A DNA stretch of 64,000 bases from Marinobacterium lutimaris (GCF_900108065.1 NZ_FNVQ01000001.1:558001-622000), one strand, 5' to 3'; shown: positions 1-9,655, numbered from the stretch's first letter. Numbers and translations: made by a program. The notes: generated by a model not told the origin, from the sequence alone.

Positions 1-675
<675 letters not shown>

Positions 676-690
676 GGCTGAGCTGCATGA

Positions 691-724
691 AGAGGCCCCG
701 CTATGACGGGGCCTCTCTATTTGT
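691..724 (+). terminator. Intrinsic terminator of serS
   Basis: Perfect 10-bp stem AGAGGCCCCG / CGGGGCCTCT (691-700 and 707-716) with a 6-base loop, followed by a modest T-rich tail. It lies 15 bases after the serS stop codon. Confidence 0.85.
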
Positions 725-805
725 GGGCCTTGACCTGTCACAAAGCATCCAAGGATCAGTTGCGTATACTGCGCAGGACAGATCCAGTTCTAAGGAAATT
801 TCAGG

Positions 806-2014
806 ATGAACCAGCGCTATGACGTGGTAATTGTTGGCGGCGGCATGGTGGGCGCTACCATTGCCTGTGCACTTGCCGACTCTGATCTCTCCATCGCGGT
901 AATTGAGCAGCAGCATCCGCCCGCTTTTTCGCCGGAGCAGCCGCACGATCTTCGCGTTTCTGCATTAAGCCTGGCGTCGGAACGCATTCTTCGTCATGTC
1001 GGTGCCTGGCAGGGGATAGAGTCGCGCAGGCTGTGCCCCTATCGGCGTATGCGGGTCTGGGAGGCCAGCGACAAGCGTGGCGCTACCGAGTTTGATGCCG
1101 CTCGTATCGGCCATCCTTACCTGGGTAATATCGTCGAGAACCGGGTTATCCAGCTGGCGCTGCTGGATCGGGTGCGAGAGATCAAAAATGTCGATCTGAT
1201 CTGTCCTGCGCGCATCACCAGCATCGATTATTCACCCGGCGCTTCCATCGTGCAGCTGGAAAACGGGCAGGAGATCGTCGGCCGCCTGTTGATAGCAGCG
1301 GATGGTGGTCGCTCCCGCGTGCGCGATGCGGTGGGAATCGGCACCCATAAATGGGATTACGATCAGTATGCGCTCGTGGCCTCGGTGAAAACCGGTTACG
1401 AGCAGCAGGATATTACCTGGCAGCAGTTTACCCCGACGGGGCCCCTGGCGTTTCTGCCGTTAAGCGGCTCCTGCGCCTCCCTGGTCTGGTACAACACGCC
1501 CAATGAGGTTCGCCGTCTGATGGAGCTGCCGGAGGCCCGCTTTATGGCGGAGCTGCGTGAAACCTTCCCGAGCCGTCTTGGGCCGATCCCGGAACTGCTG
1601 GAGCGCGGCTTTTTCCCGCTGCAGCGTCAGCATGCGCAGCGCTATGTGGCCGAAGGTGTTGCCCTGGCGGGAGATGCCGCGCACATGATTCATCCGCTGG
1701 CTGGTCAAGGCGTCAATATCGGTCTGCTGGATGCCGCGGTACTGGCGGAAGAGCTGCTCAAGGCTGTTGCCGCCGGTGAGCCGGTGGAGTCGCTGCTGGT
1801 GCTGGAGCGCTACGAGGAGAGGCGCCGTCGGCATAATCTGATGATGATGCAGACCATGGACGCGTTCTACCGCATGTTCAGTAACCAGGTCGGTCCGCTG
1901 AAGCTGGTGCGCAATCTGGGGCTTGGGTTGGCTGGCAGGCTGCCATTTGCCAAGGATCGGGTGATGCGTTTTGCCATGGGGCTCGAGGGCGATCTGCCAG
2001 CCATGGCTCAGTAG
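806..2014 (+). CDS. FAD-dependent ubiquinone-biosynthesis hydroxylase, UbiF/UbiH/VisC family
   Basis: Flavoprotein monooxygenase of 402 residues that probably hydroxylates the aromatic ring of a ubiquinone precursor. The N-terminal Rossmann motif VGGGMVG (about residues 10-16) binds the ADP part of FAD. The second FAD motif, GDAAHMIHPLAGQGVNIGL, lies near residue 290. The segments LRVSALSLAS and CPYRRMRVWE followed by NIVENRVIQ resemble UbiF (3-demethoxyubiquinol hydroxylase) more than UbiH or UbiI, which is why UbiF is preferred. The start has AAGGAA 8 bases upstream. The gene stands alone between two terminators. Family assignment is sure; the exact ring position hydroxylated is inferred from a few residues only. 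Confidence 0.9.
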   Translation: MNQRYDVVIVGGGMVGATIACALADSDLSIAVIEQQHPPAFSPEQPHDLRVSALSLASERILRHVGAWQGIESRRLCPYRRMRVWEASDKRGATEFDAARIGHPYLGNIVENRVIQLALLDRVREIKNVDLICPARITSIDYSPGASIVQLENGQEIVGRLLIAADGGRSRVRDAVGIGTHKWDYDQYALVASVKTGYEQQDITWQQFTPTGPLAFLPLSGSCASLVWYNTPNEVRRLMELPEARFMAELRETFPSRLGPIPELLERGFFPLQRQHAQRYVAEGVALAGDAAHMIHPLAGQGVNIGLLDAAVLAEELLKAVAAGEPVESLLVLERYEERRRRHNLMMMQTMDAFYRMFSNQVGPLKLVRNLGLGLAGRLPFAKDRVMRFAMGLEGDLPAMAQ

Positions 2015-2174
2015 GAACGGCGCCCTCGCCGCGGTCAACCGGAGGGGGTTTGAATCACTACTCTGCCAGCTTCAATCGGTATGGAGGCGCACCACTTACA
2101 AATGTGCGCGGGTTGTTTCAAGCAGGAGTGACGACCCCGGCGCGATGGCCCGCCGCAATCTCGAGCATAAAAAC

Positions 2175-2204
2175 AAAAACGGCAGCCCTGAGGCTGCCGT
2201 TTTT
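2175..2204. terminator. Bidirectional terminator between the hydroxylase and phasin genes
   Basis: Stem AAAAACGGCAGCC / GGCTGCCGTTTTT with a 4-base loop. It has an A-tract on one side and a T-tract on the other, so it can end the hydroxylase transcript (+) and the phasin transcript (-). Confidence 0.9.
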
Positions 2205-2220
2205 CGATTCCCGGTAAGGA

Positions 2221-2706
2221 TCAGGCGGTTGCTGAAGCAGAAGCCGCTGTGGTTTTACGGGTAGTGGTTTTGGCTGCAGGCTTTGCCTTCGGCGCAACAG
2301 CTTCCGGCATGAACTTGGTCATGTCGAAAGCGGAAAAGTCGAACTTGCTCATATCAGCAAACTTTTCCATATCGAAGTAGGGCATTTCGCCCATTTCGGA
2401 GACGCTCTTCTCAACCAGAGTGGTCAGTTCGTCTTTGGCCTGGGTCAGAGCCGCCATTTCCTTCTCGGCAACGCCGGTCATCTTGCCTTCGAGGTCCTTG
2501 AAGTATTTGACCTGCAGGTCGAACGCTTCTTTCGGATCCTTTACTTCGGTCAGTGCTTTGACCTGAGCGAGGCTGGAGTTAACGAAGTCGGAGAAGTAAT
2601 CAGACTGCAGGGAGATCAGGGTCTCTGCGGTCTTCTTGTTGATTTCGGCCATCTCAACAACCGGAGCCATCTTCTCTTTCATCTCTTTCAGCATATCGTC
2701 GTACAT
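2221..2706 (-). CDS. Phasin family protein (PHA granule-associated), longer paralogue
   Basis: Phasins coat polyhydroxyalkanoate storage granules in the cytoplasm and limit their coalescence. This 161-residue protein is almost entirely amphipathic helix and shows the phasin pattern MAEINKKTAETLISLQSDY followed by DFVNSSLAQVKAL. Its N-terminal 110 residues closely match the neighbouring gene at 2957-3325, so the pair is a tandem duplication. A 40-50 residue tail rich in Ala, Lys and Thr (KAKPAAKTTTRKTTAASAS) recalls the histone H1-like tail of PhaF-type phasins, which can bind DNA; that role is inferred. GAGGAT precedes the ATG. No PHA synthase gene is present in the window. Confidence 0.93.
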   Translation of the reverse strand: MYDDMLKEMKEKMAPVVEMAEINKKTAETLISLQSDYFSDFVNSSLAQVKALTEVKDPKEAFDLQVKYFKDLEGKMTGVAEKEMAALTQAKDELTTLVEKSVSEMGEMPYFDMEKFADMSKFDFSAFDMTKFMPEAVAPKAKPAAKTTTRKTTAASASATA

Positions 2707-2740
2707 GTTTGCATCCTCAGATAAAATTGTTCAGTTGGCG

Positions 2741-2816
2741 TTGTGCAGTGCATCATTTGTATCGCACCGTATACGCCTGATTTTTATTCGTCAAGTTCTT
2801 TTTGTGCGCTGCACAA
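2741..2816 (-). promoter_or_regulatory. Promoter of the longer phasin gene with two TGC-rich palindromic operators
   Basis: On the minus strand TTGACG (2789-2794) is followed 15-17 bases later by TATACG or TACGGT (2766-2773). Upstream of the -35 lies the perfect inverted repeat TTGTGC-gct-GCACAA (plus-strand orientation, 2802-2816). Just past the expected start site lies a degenerate copy, TTGTGC-agt-GCATCA (2741-2755). The centres are about 61 bp apart. TGC-rich palindromes are known targets of PhaR-type repressors of phasin genes; assignment to PhaR is inference. Confidence 0.6.
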
Positions 2817-2888
2817 CTACTTGATGCCTTGAACAGGGAGACGTTCCGGTGTCTCTACACTTACACTCATCCATGGATAGTGCAGTGC

Positions 2889-2914
2889 AAAAAAGATGGC
2901 CGCAGAGCGGCCAT
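2889..2914 (-). terminator. Intrinsic terminator of the shorter phasin gene
   Basis: On the minus strand the stem ATGGCCGC / GCGGCCAT (8 bp, 3-base loop) is followed directly by a run of T (2889-2894). It sits about 40 bases beyond the stop codon at 2957, so the two phasins are separate transcription units. Confidence 0.88.
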
Positions 2915-2956
2915 AATGGGTTTACTGCTGGGTCGAGCAGGGAACCTCAAGGCCGT

Positions 2957-3325
2957 TTACTTGGCCTTCATATCCATCGGCTTCATGAACTTCTGCAGTT
3001 CAGCGAAGTAAGGAGAGGAGCTCATGTCAGTGACGCTCTTCTCGATGATGCTGGTCAGCTCTTCACGAGCGCTGGTCAGCGCAGCCATCTCTTTCTCGGC
3101 TACGTCGGTCAGCTTGGCCTCAACCTCTTTCAGGTACTGAACCTGAGCTTCAAAAGCCGCTTTCGGCTCTTTGGTAGCGGTCAGCGCCTTCATCTGGGTC
3201 AGGCTGGAGTTGACGAAGTCAGACACGTACTGAGACTGCAGAGCGATCAGAGTTTCAGTGGTCTTCTTGTTGATCTCGGCCATATCCATAACCGGCTTCA
3301 TTTTGTCTTTCATATCTTCGTACAT
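2957..3325 (-). CDS. Phasin family protein (PHA granule-associated), shorter paralogue
   Basis: A 122-residue phasin. Its N-terminus (MYEDMKDKMKPVMDMAEINK) and its ETLIALQSQYVSDFVNSSL segment nearly repeat those of the gene at 2221-2706. Unlike that paralogue it has no basic Ala/Lys-rich tail and ends in FMKPMDMKAK, so it is the minimal granule-coating form. The start chosen is the ATG at 3325, which has AAAGGTGA at a good distance and aligns with the paralogue; an upstream in-frame ATG would add 11 residues without a ribosome-binding site. It has its own terminator and a near-consensus promoter with two operators. Confidence 0.93.
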   Translation of the reverse strand: MYEDMKDKMKPVMDMAEINKKTTETLIALQSQYVSDFVNSSLTQMKALTATKEPKAAFEAQVQYLKEVEAKLTDVAEKEMAALTSAREELTSIIEKSVTDMSSSPYFAELQKFMKPMDMKAK

Positions 3326-3401
3326 AGCTATCACCTTTGAGTGTCTACCAAGGAACATCGGTTAGTTGCGTTGGTTAGTTGCGCTGCTGCTTTCGCTGAA
3401 T

Positions 3402-3476
3402 TGTTGCGCTGCAACATTTGTGATCACTTTATGATCGCTCCCTAGCCTTGTCAAGCCTATTTTGTGCACTGCACAA
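3402..3476 (-). promoter_or_regulatory. Promoter of the shorter phasin gene with two TGC-rich palindromic operators
   Basis: On the minus strand a perfect -35 TTGACA (3449-3454) is 17 bases from a -10 TAAAGT (3426-3431). The inverted repeat TTGTGC-act-GCACAA (3462-3476) lies just upstream of the -35. A second one, TGTTGC-gct-GCAACA (3402-3416), covers the expected transcription start. Centre-to-centre distance is 60 bp, nearly the same as at the other phasin gene. The conserved layout supports repression by one regulator bound at both sites. Confidence 0.75.
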
Positions 3477-3777
3477 AAATATTTTTAAGCGTTTTTTCAT
3501 TCAGTCGAACTTCTTTTTATCCTGTAAGTATGATCATTATGTTGCAACGCAAAACGCGGTTCCGTGTTGTCTGTCTGCCGCTCCAGAGTGTCTATGCCTG
3601 ATTCAGGGCAAGGTGAGTGCTGACGCAGCCAGGTGGTTCAGTCGACATAGCGGGAGCTCCGCTGTAGTCCGCGTTGGAGTTATGCGTAGATTCCCTGCCA
3701 TTAGTAGTTACAATGGAGGGCAGGTAAGGGCGCAGCCATCGCGCCAAAATTCAGTTTTTCGGAGTGAAGCCCAATTT

Positions 3778-6696
3778 ATGCAAGCTGTTAAAAGTCATCC
3801 GAGCTTTCGCTTCCTGCGTCATCAGACCATCGACTCCCTCAATGTCGAGGTGCAGGAGTTTGAACATCAGGCCACCGGCGCTCGTCATTACCATATAGCC
3901 GCCGACCGGGATGAGAACGTCTTTCTGGTAGCCTTCCGCACGGTACCGGAAGACTCCACCGGTGTTGCCCATATGCTGGAACACACTGCGCTCTGTGGTA
4001 GCAAGCGTTACCCGGTGCGTGACCCGTTTTTCATGATGACGCGTCGTTCCCTGAACACCTTCATGAATGCGTTCACCAGTTCAGACTGGACGGCTTATCC
4101 CTTTGCCAGCCAGAACCGCAAGGATTTCTTCAACCTGCTTGATGTGTATCTCGATGCGGCATTTTTCTCCCGCCTGGATCCGCTCGATTTCGCCCAGGAA
4201 GGTCATCGTGTGGAGTTCGCTGAAACCGGAAATCCTGAGTCTGACCTGGTTTACAAGGGTGTAGTGTTCAACGAGATGAAAGGCGCGATGAGCTCGCCGG
4301 TCTCAACGCTCTGGCAGACGCTGACCCGATACCTGTTCCCGACGACGACCTATCATCACAACAGCGGTGGTGAGCCGAGCTGTATCCCCGACCTCAGCTA
4401 CGAAGGCCTGGTAGAGTTTTACCGCAGCCATTATCACCCCAGCAATGCGGTGTTTATGACCTTCGGCGATATTGATGCGCAAGAGCTGCAGGAGCGTTTC
4501 GATAGTCTGGCGCTGTCGCACTTCGAGCGTAACGACGAAGAGATCTCGGTACCGGACGAGAAGCGCTACTTCGCGCCTGTTCGTATTGAAGAAGCCTACG
4601 CTCTGGATCAGGAAGAGCTGGCCGACCATACCCATCATGTGATGGGCTGGCTGCTGCCAAGATCGATTGATCTGGACGAGCTGATGCAGGCGCATCTGCT
4701 TTCCCGCGTTCTGCTGGACAACTCAAGCTCACCGCTGCGCGCGGCGCTGGAATCCAGCGATATCGGCACCGCACCTTCACCGCTTTGCGGCCTTGAGGAT
4801 TCCAACCGTGAAATGAGCTTCATGTGCGGCGTGGAGGGCAGCGAGCCGGAGAAAGCGGCCGAGTTCGAAAAACTGGTGCTGGATACGCTCGAGCAGGTTG
4901 CTCGTGATGGTGTGTCACAGGAGATGGTTGAAGCCCAGCTGCATCAGCTGGAGCTGAGTCAGCGTGAGATCACGGGTGACAGCTATCCATTCGGTCTGCA
5001 GCTGATTCTGGGGGCACTGTCTGCCGGTATCCATCGCGGCGACGCTCTGGCGGCGCTGAATGTTGATCCGGCGCTGGAAAAACTGCGCGATGCGATCAAA
5101 GACCCGGATTATATCCCGTCACTGGTACGTCGCTGGCTGCTGGATAATCCGCACCGCGTGCGTTTGACCCTGCGCCCGGATAACCAGCTTTCTGCCCGCC
5201 GTGATCAGGCCGAAGCGGATCACCTTGCTGCCATGAAAGCGGCAATGAGCGAAACCGAAAAAGCGGAAGTGATCTATCTGGCAGAAAAGCTCGAAGCGCG
5301 CCAGATGCAGGTGGACGACGAGTCGATTCTGCCCAAGGTTACGCTTGAGGATGTACCCACCGAGCTGAACCTGCCCCAGGGTTCATCCATGGGCCTGCCG
5401 AACCTGGACAGCGCCTGGTACTCCGCGGGCACCAACGGCTTGATCTACGAGCAGGTGATTCTGGACCTGCCAGCGCTGAGCGACGAACAGCAGGCGCTGT
5501 TGCCGCTCTACACCCACTGTCTGACCGAGTTGGGCTGCGGCGATCGCGACTACCGCGAGAACCAGGCTTACCAGAGCCAGATTACCGGCGGCTTCTCGGC
5601 TTACACTTCTGTGCGCGGCATGCCCGATGATGAACAGAAGATTTCTGCGTATCTGGTACTGTCCGGCAAGGCGCTGGCCGTTAACCGCGACCCGCTCGCC
5701 GACCTGATGGTTGAAACCCTGGATAAAGCCCGCTTCGACGAAACCCAGCGTCTGAAAGAGATCGTCTCGCACATGCGTAGCCGCCGTGAGCAGTCTATCA
5801 CCGGTCAGGGTCATGGCATGGCGATGCTGGCAGCCTGCGCCGGTTTTTCACCGGCCTCCAAAATGGCTCATGTAACCCGTGGTCTTGAAGGCGTTCGTCG
5901 CCTGAAAACTCTGGACCGCTCTCTTGCTGAGCAGGAAGAGCTCAAGGCTCTGTCCGAGCGCCTGGCGGAGATCCATCGCCTGGTGGCTGGCGCGCCGCGT
6001 CGTTTCCTCAGCGTAGGCGAAGAGGAACATCGCGATGCCATGACCAAGGCGATTGAGCAGCGTTGGTCGGATGCCCCGTCCAGCGAAGGCTTTACCGGCT
6101 TCAGCCTGCCGCAGACCCGCGAAGCGGTGCAGCAGGTCTGGATGACCAGCACCCAGGTGAACTTCTGCGCCAAGGCATTTCCGACCGTCACCGTCGAGCA
6201 TCCAGATGCTGCGCCGCTGACCGTGCTGGGTGAGTTCCTGCGCAATAATTACCTGCACCGCGCGATCCGTGAAAAGGGCGGCGCCTATGGCGCTGGAGCT
6301 TCTCAGGATAGCGGTGATGCCGTGTTCCGTTTCTTCTCCTACCGTGATCCGCGTATCAGCGGGACTCTGGATGACTTCGATGCGGCGGCGCGCTGGATCA
6401 GCGAGAACAGCATCGAACCGCAAAAGCTCGAAGAAGCGGTGCTCGGTGTGGTCAGCTCCATCGACAAACCGGGCTCACCGGCCGGTGAGGCGAAGCAGAC
6501 TTACCACTCCACTCTGTTCGGTCGCACCCCGGAGCAGCGTCAGCGTTTCCGCAGCCAGATTCTGGCGGTTGGTATCGACGACCTGCGCCGTGTCGCACTG
6601 GAATACCTGCAGCCGGAACGCGCCGCCGTTGCCGTGGTGACCAGCACCAAGGGCGCGGAAGAGCTGCCGGAGAGCTTTGAGCGTATCGAGATCTGA
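3778..6696 (+). CDS. Insulinase-family (M16C, PreP-like) zinc metalloprotease
   Basis: A 972-residue peptidase of the presequence-protease (PreP) subfamily, which degrades unfolded peptides inside a closed chamber. The inverted zinc motif HMLEH (H65, E68 and H69 from the chosen start) identifies the family, and the downstream FNEMKG segment carries the expected third ligand glutamate. The length equals that of other PreP proteins, with two M16 halves. The ORF stays open for 110 codons further upstream, but the ATG at 3778 is preferred: homologues begin near the HPSFRFLRHQ segment and GGAG lies 13 bases upstream. The upstream 110 codons would also run through the phasin promoter. There is no signal peptide, so the enzyme is cytoplasmic. 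A strong terminator follows. Confidence 0.93.
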   Translation: MQAVKSHPSFRFLRHQTIDSLNVEVQEFEHQATGARHYHIAADRDENVFLVAFRTVPEDSTGVAHMLEHTALCGSKRYPVRDPFFMMTRRSLNTFMNAFTSSDWTAYPFASQNRKDFFNLLDVYLDAAFFSRLDPLDFAQEGHRVEFAETGNPESDLVYKGVVFNEMKGAMSSPVSTLWQTLTRYLFPTTTYHHNSGGEPSCIPDLSYEGLVEFYRSHYHPSNAVFMTFGDIDAQELQERFDSLALSHFERNDEEISVPDEKRYFAPVRIEEAYALDQEELADHTHHVMGWLLPRSIDLDELMQAHLLSRVLLDNSSSPLRAALESSDIGTAPSPLCGLEDSNREMSFMCGVEGSEPEKAAEFEKLVLDTLEQVARDGVSQEMVEAQLHQLELSQREITGDSYPFGLQLILGALSAGIHRGDALAALNVDPALEKLRDAIKDPDYIPSLVRRWLLDNPHRVRLTLRPDNQLSARRDQAEADHLAAMKAAMSETEKAEVIYLAEKLEARQMQVDDESILPKVTLEDVPTELNLPQGSSMGLPNLDSAWYSAGTNGLIYEQVILDLPALSDEQQALLPLYTHCLTELGCGDRDYRENQAYQSQITGGFSAYTSVRGMPDDEQKISAYLVLSGKALAVNRDPLADLMVETLDKARFDETQRLKEIVSHMRSRREQSITGQGHGMAMLAACAGFSPASKMAHVTRGLEGVRRLKTLDRSLAEQEELKALSERLAEIHRLVAGAPRRFLSVGEEEHRDAMTKAIEQRWSDAPSSEGFTGFSLPQTREAVQQVWMTSTQVNFCAKAFPTVTVEHPDAAPLTVLGEFLRNNYLHRAIREKGGAYGAGASQDSGDAVFRFFSYRDPRISGTLDDFDAAARWISENSIEPQKLEEAVLGVVSSIDKPGSPAGEAKQTYHSTLFGRTPEQRQRFRSQILAVGIDDLRRVALEYLQPERAAVAVVTSTKGAEELPESFERIEI

Positions 6697-6725
6697 TCTC
6701 AGACCGGACAACGCTCAATATCGAT

Positions 6726-6757
6726 ATCGCCCCGATTCTATTCGGGGCGATTTTTTT
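6726..6757 (+). terminator. Intrinsic terminator of the M16 protease gene
   Basis: Perfect 10-bp stem ATCGCCCCGA / TCGGGGCGAT with a 6-base loop and seven T residues, 30 bases after the stop codon. Confidence 0.95.
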
Positions 6758-6772
6758 GGGGAATTAGCAGTT

Positions 6773-7636
6773 TTGAATCCTTCGTTACTCAAGGCGGCCG
6801 CGCTCATTGTGCTCTCGGAGTCGATGCTGGTGGGCGCCGGGGTGATTATTCGTGTGGTCAGTGATGAACTGAGCACGCCGATGATCGTGTTTATGCGCAA
6901 CCTGATGGGGCTGATACTGATGCTGCCCTTTCTGTTACGTGCCTCCCGCGCCATGGCGACAAAAAATATCCACCTGCACCTGATGCGTGCCGTGGTGGGT
7001 ATTTCCGCCATGTCCTGTCTCTATTATTCCTGGTCTGTATTGCCGCTGGGGCAAGCGGCGCTGCTGAAGCAGACGGCACCCTTTTTTGTACCGGTGATCG
7101 CCTTCTGGTGGCTGGGTGAACATGTACCGGCTCGGGTTAAGCTGGCGCTGCTGGTGGGCTTTGCCGGTGTGGCGCTGATCCTTAACCCGCAGCAGGGCGC
7201 GATCAATATGGGCATCATTGTGGCGTTGTTGGGCGCATCTCTCAGTGCGCTGGCGAAAGTCACCGTAAGGCGCATGCACCTGACCGAGCCGCCGCAGCGG
7301 ATCGTTTTCTACTTTGCTCTGTTTGGCTCCCTGTTTTCGGTGGTGCCAGCGGCCCTGCACTGGGTGACGCCAAGTCCGGAGGCGCTGCTGTGGCTGCTGG
7401 GTCTTGGTGCCGCGTCAACGCTGGCGCAGCTAAGCTTGAGTCGAGCCTATACCTTGGTGCCGGCGGCGCAACTGGGGCCGTTTACCTATAGCTCCGTCGT
7501 GCTGGCCGCCGCAGTGGGTTGGTTGCTCTGGGATGAGAGCATCGCGCTGCTGACCATATTTGGGATGTTGCTGGTGTTTGCCGGAGGTGTACTCACCCTC
7601 AATAGACCGGCGAAAACAGCAGCTGGGGCCAAATAG
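6773..7636 (+). CDS. EamA/DMT-family transporter
   Basis: Inner-membrane drug/metabolite transporter of about 287 residues with ten hydrophobic helices and the two-fold EamA repeat. The segment MRAVVGISAMSCLYYSWSVL and the LSRAYTLVPAAQLGPFTYS segment of the second repeat are typical. Such proteins export amino acids or other small metabolites; the substrate is unknown. An upstream in-frame ATG at 6677 would place the preceding terminator inside the gene, so the TTG at 6773 is preferred, with GGGGAA about 11 bases before it. A TTG start directly after a terminator implies either a promoter inside the terminator region or read-through. Family call is safe; the start is less certain. Confidence 0.85.
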   Translation: MNPSLLKAAALIVLSESMLVGAGVIIRVVSDELSTPMIVFMRNLMGLILMLPFLLRASRAMATKNIHLHLMRAVVGISAMSCLYYSWSVLPLGQAALLKQTAPFFVPVIAFWWLGEHVPARVKLALLVGFAGVALILNPQQGAINMGIIVALLGASLSALAKVTVRRMHLTEPPQRIVFYFALFGSLFSVVPAALHWVTPSPEALLWLLGLGAASTLAQLSLSRAYTLVPAAQLGPFTYSSVVLAAAVGWLLWDESIALLTIFGMLLVFAGGVLTLNRPAKTAAGAK

Positions 7637-7704
7637 CGAACCTGAGTCCCCGTTTGGAGTCAAACCTGTCCATACGCCGTTACTCAGGATCAGGGAGGTT
7701 CGTC

Positions 7705-8832
7705 ATGTTATGCAGGTCCATATCCCTAGCGATGGGATTGCTATTCGCTGGACAGCAGGCCGTTCAGGCGGAGATCGTTCATCACGAGGCTAGCGATAGC
7801 GGTTCAGTGGAAGTAGAGGAGCTTGCCTCCGGGTTGGGCGTTGTCTGGGGGATGGAGTTTCTCGATGACGGCCGGCTGATGCTCACCGAAAGGGAAGGGC
7901 GGGTGCGTCTGCTGGATCTCGACAGCGGCGAACTCACTGAGATCACGGGTCTACCCCAGATCCGAACCGGCGGGCAGGGTGGTCTGCTCGACCTGGCATC
8001 AACGCCAGAAGCGCCGGGTTGGTATTACATCACCTGGGTCGCTTCAGTCGAAAATCGCGGTGTCACCGTACTTTCACGGGCCCGGCTGGAAGGTACGCAA
8101 CTGACCGACTGGCAGGATCTTCTCATCACCCGGTCCGGCACTGGCACTACCCGCCATTTTGGCGGGCGCATCGCCTTTGATGGTAAGGGGTATGTGTATT
8201 TTTCCACCGGTGACCGCGGCGAGCGTCCGAATGGACAGAACCTGCAGACCCATGCAGGCAGCATCATGAGGCTGATGCTCAATGGCGAGATCCCCAGCGA
8301 CAATCCCTTTATCGGCAAGGCGGGAGCCCTGCCGGAGATCTGGAGCTACGGCCACCGCAATCCCCAGGGACTCGCTTACGACGCCGAGCATGGCCGGCTC
8401 TGGGAGAATGAGCACGGCCCCCGCGGCGGTGACGAAATCAACCTGATTAAGTCTGGCGCCAACTATGGCTGGCCGACGCTTTCCTACGGCAAGGAATACT
8501 GGGGCCCCATCGATGTGGGCGAAGGTAAGGAGGCGCCGGGCATGGAGTCGCCGGTGAAGGTCTATATCCCCTCAATAGCGCCGGGGAGCCTGATGTTTTA
8601 TACGGGCAATGCTTTTCCCGAGTGGCGCGGCAACCTGTTTTCAGGGGCACTGGCGCTCACCCATTTGAATCGGGTAGATCTCGATAATAGCGGCGAAGCG
8701 GTGGCCGAGGAGCGGCTGCTTGGTGAGATGAACGAGCGTATCCGGGATGTGGAGCAGGGGCCGGATGGACTGATCTATCTCTCCACCGATAGTGGTCGGA
8801 TTCTCAGGTTGCAGCCGGCTTCTGCCGAATAA
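7705..8832 (+). CDS. PQQ-dependent soluble aldose sugar dehydrogenase (YliI/Asd family), secreted
   Basis: Periplasmic beta-propeller enzyme of 375 residues that oxidises aldoses using pyrroloquinoline quinone. The start at 7705 has an excellent ribosome-binding site (AGGGAGG, 6 bases away) and gives a clean signal peptide (SISLAMGLLFAGQQAVQA). Family segments include the GQGGLLDLA motif, HFGGRIAFDGKGYVYFSTGDRG, WSYGHRNPQGLAYD and ENEHGPRGGDEIN, where the catalytic base, PQQ and calcium sites of the family lie. No PQQ biosynthesis genes are in the window, so the cofactor may come from elsewhere in the genome or from outside. Its 3' end overlaps the opposite EamA gene by 29 bp. Confidence 0.9.
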   Translation: MLCRSISLAMGLLFAGQQAVQAEIVHHEASDSGSVEVEELASGLGVVWGMEFLDDGRLMLTEREGRVRLLDLDSGELTEITGLPQIRTGGQGGLLDLASTPEAPGWYYITWVASVENRGVTVLSRARLEGTQLTDWQDLLITRSGTGTTRHFGGRIAFDGKGYVYFSTGDRGERPNGQNLQTHAGSIMRLMLNGEIPSDNPFIGKAGALPEIWSYGHRNPQGLAYDAEHGRLWENEHGPRGGDEINLIKSGANYGWPTLSYGKEYWGPIDVGEGKEAPGMESPVKVYIPSIAPGSLMFYTGNAFPEWRGNLFSGALALTHLNRVDLDNSGEAVAEERLLGEMNERIRDVEQGPDGLIYLSTDSGRILRLQPASAE

Positions 8833-9655
8833 CCAGCGCAATACCACCAAGAATCGCCAGAGAGGTCAGCACCAGGCGCAAGCTGAGTGTTTCGCCCAGC
8901 AGCGCTATTCCCGCGATAGCGGTGATCACCGGCACGCTGAGTTGAATGGTGGCCGCATTGGTAGCGCTGATATGGGGCAGGGCCGCGTACCAGATCAGAT
9001 AACCCAGGGCCGATGCCAGCGCACCGGATGCAACAGCCCAGAGCGCCCCTGCACTATCCAGCTCAGCAGATCCATGGAGCCTGGCTCCGGCCACAAGCAG
9101 CAGTGCCAGCGGCGCGGCACGGATAAAATTGCCGGCACTGGCGAGAGCCGGGCTGCCGCCGCTGCGCCCTCGCAATGAATAGACTCCCCAGGCGACCCCC
9201 GCACCAGCCATCAGCAGCGCCGATAAGAGCGGTGGCGCGCTGAGGCCTGGCAGCATCAGGCCGATCAGGCCTGCCAGCGCCACGCCAAGACCTAGCCAGC
9301 GAAGCGGCGTAAAGCGTTCACCCTGCAGCAGCGCGTAGCCGATCATCGTTACCTGCACCGCACCAAACAGCAGCAGGGCGCCGGCGCCGGCTTCCAGCTG
9401 CGTATAGGCGTACGAGAACAGCCCCGCGTAAAGAAACAGCGCCAGTGCCGACGGCCAGTTACCGGTGGCTTTTCTGCCCTGGGAGCGCAGCACAAGGAAC
9501 AGCCAGAGCGTCAGAGCGCCAGAGCAGAGACGGATTGCGGTAAAGCTGGCGGGATCGATAGCGGTATCGCGCAGGGCGATACGGCAGAGAAGGGAGTTGC
9601 CGGCAAAGGCAAGCATTGCCAGGCAGGTCAGGGCGAAGATACGACCTGAACTCAT
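8804..9655 (-). CDS. EamA/DMT-family transporter
   Basis: Second EamA permease in the window, 283 residues with ten predicted helices. The N-terminal half has LAFAGNSLLCRIALRDTAIDPASF and the C-terminal repeat has PHISATNAATIQLSVPVITA, both typical of the family. The substrate is unknown; small-molecule export is likely. An in-frame GTG two codons earlier is too close to the AAGGA box, so the ATG at 9655 is preferred. It converges on and overlaps the sugar dehydrogenase gene by 29 bp, leaving no room for a terminator between them. Confidence 0.88.
   Translation of the reverse strand: MSSGRIFALTCLAMLAFAGNSLLCRIALRDTAIDPASFTAIRLCSGALTLWLFLVLRSQGRKATGNWPSALALFLYAGLFSYAYTQLEAGAGALLLFGAVQVTMIGYALLQGERFTPLRWLGLGVALAGLIGLMLPGLSAPPLLSALLMAGAGVAWGVYSLRGRSGGSPALASAGNFIRAAPLALLLVAGARLHGSAELDSAGALWAVASGALASALGYLIWYAALPHISATNAATIQLSVPVITAIAGIALLGETLSLRLVLTSLAILGGIALVIRQKPAAT

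Noticed and set aside
1971-2264. 97-codon frame after the UbiF-like gene
   Set aside because: It runs through a strong bidirectional terminator and into the phasin gene, and lacks a ribosome-binding site.
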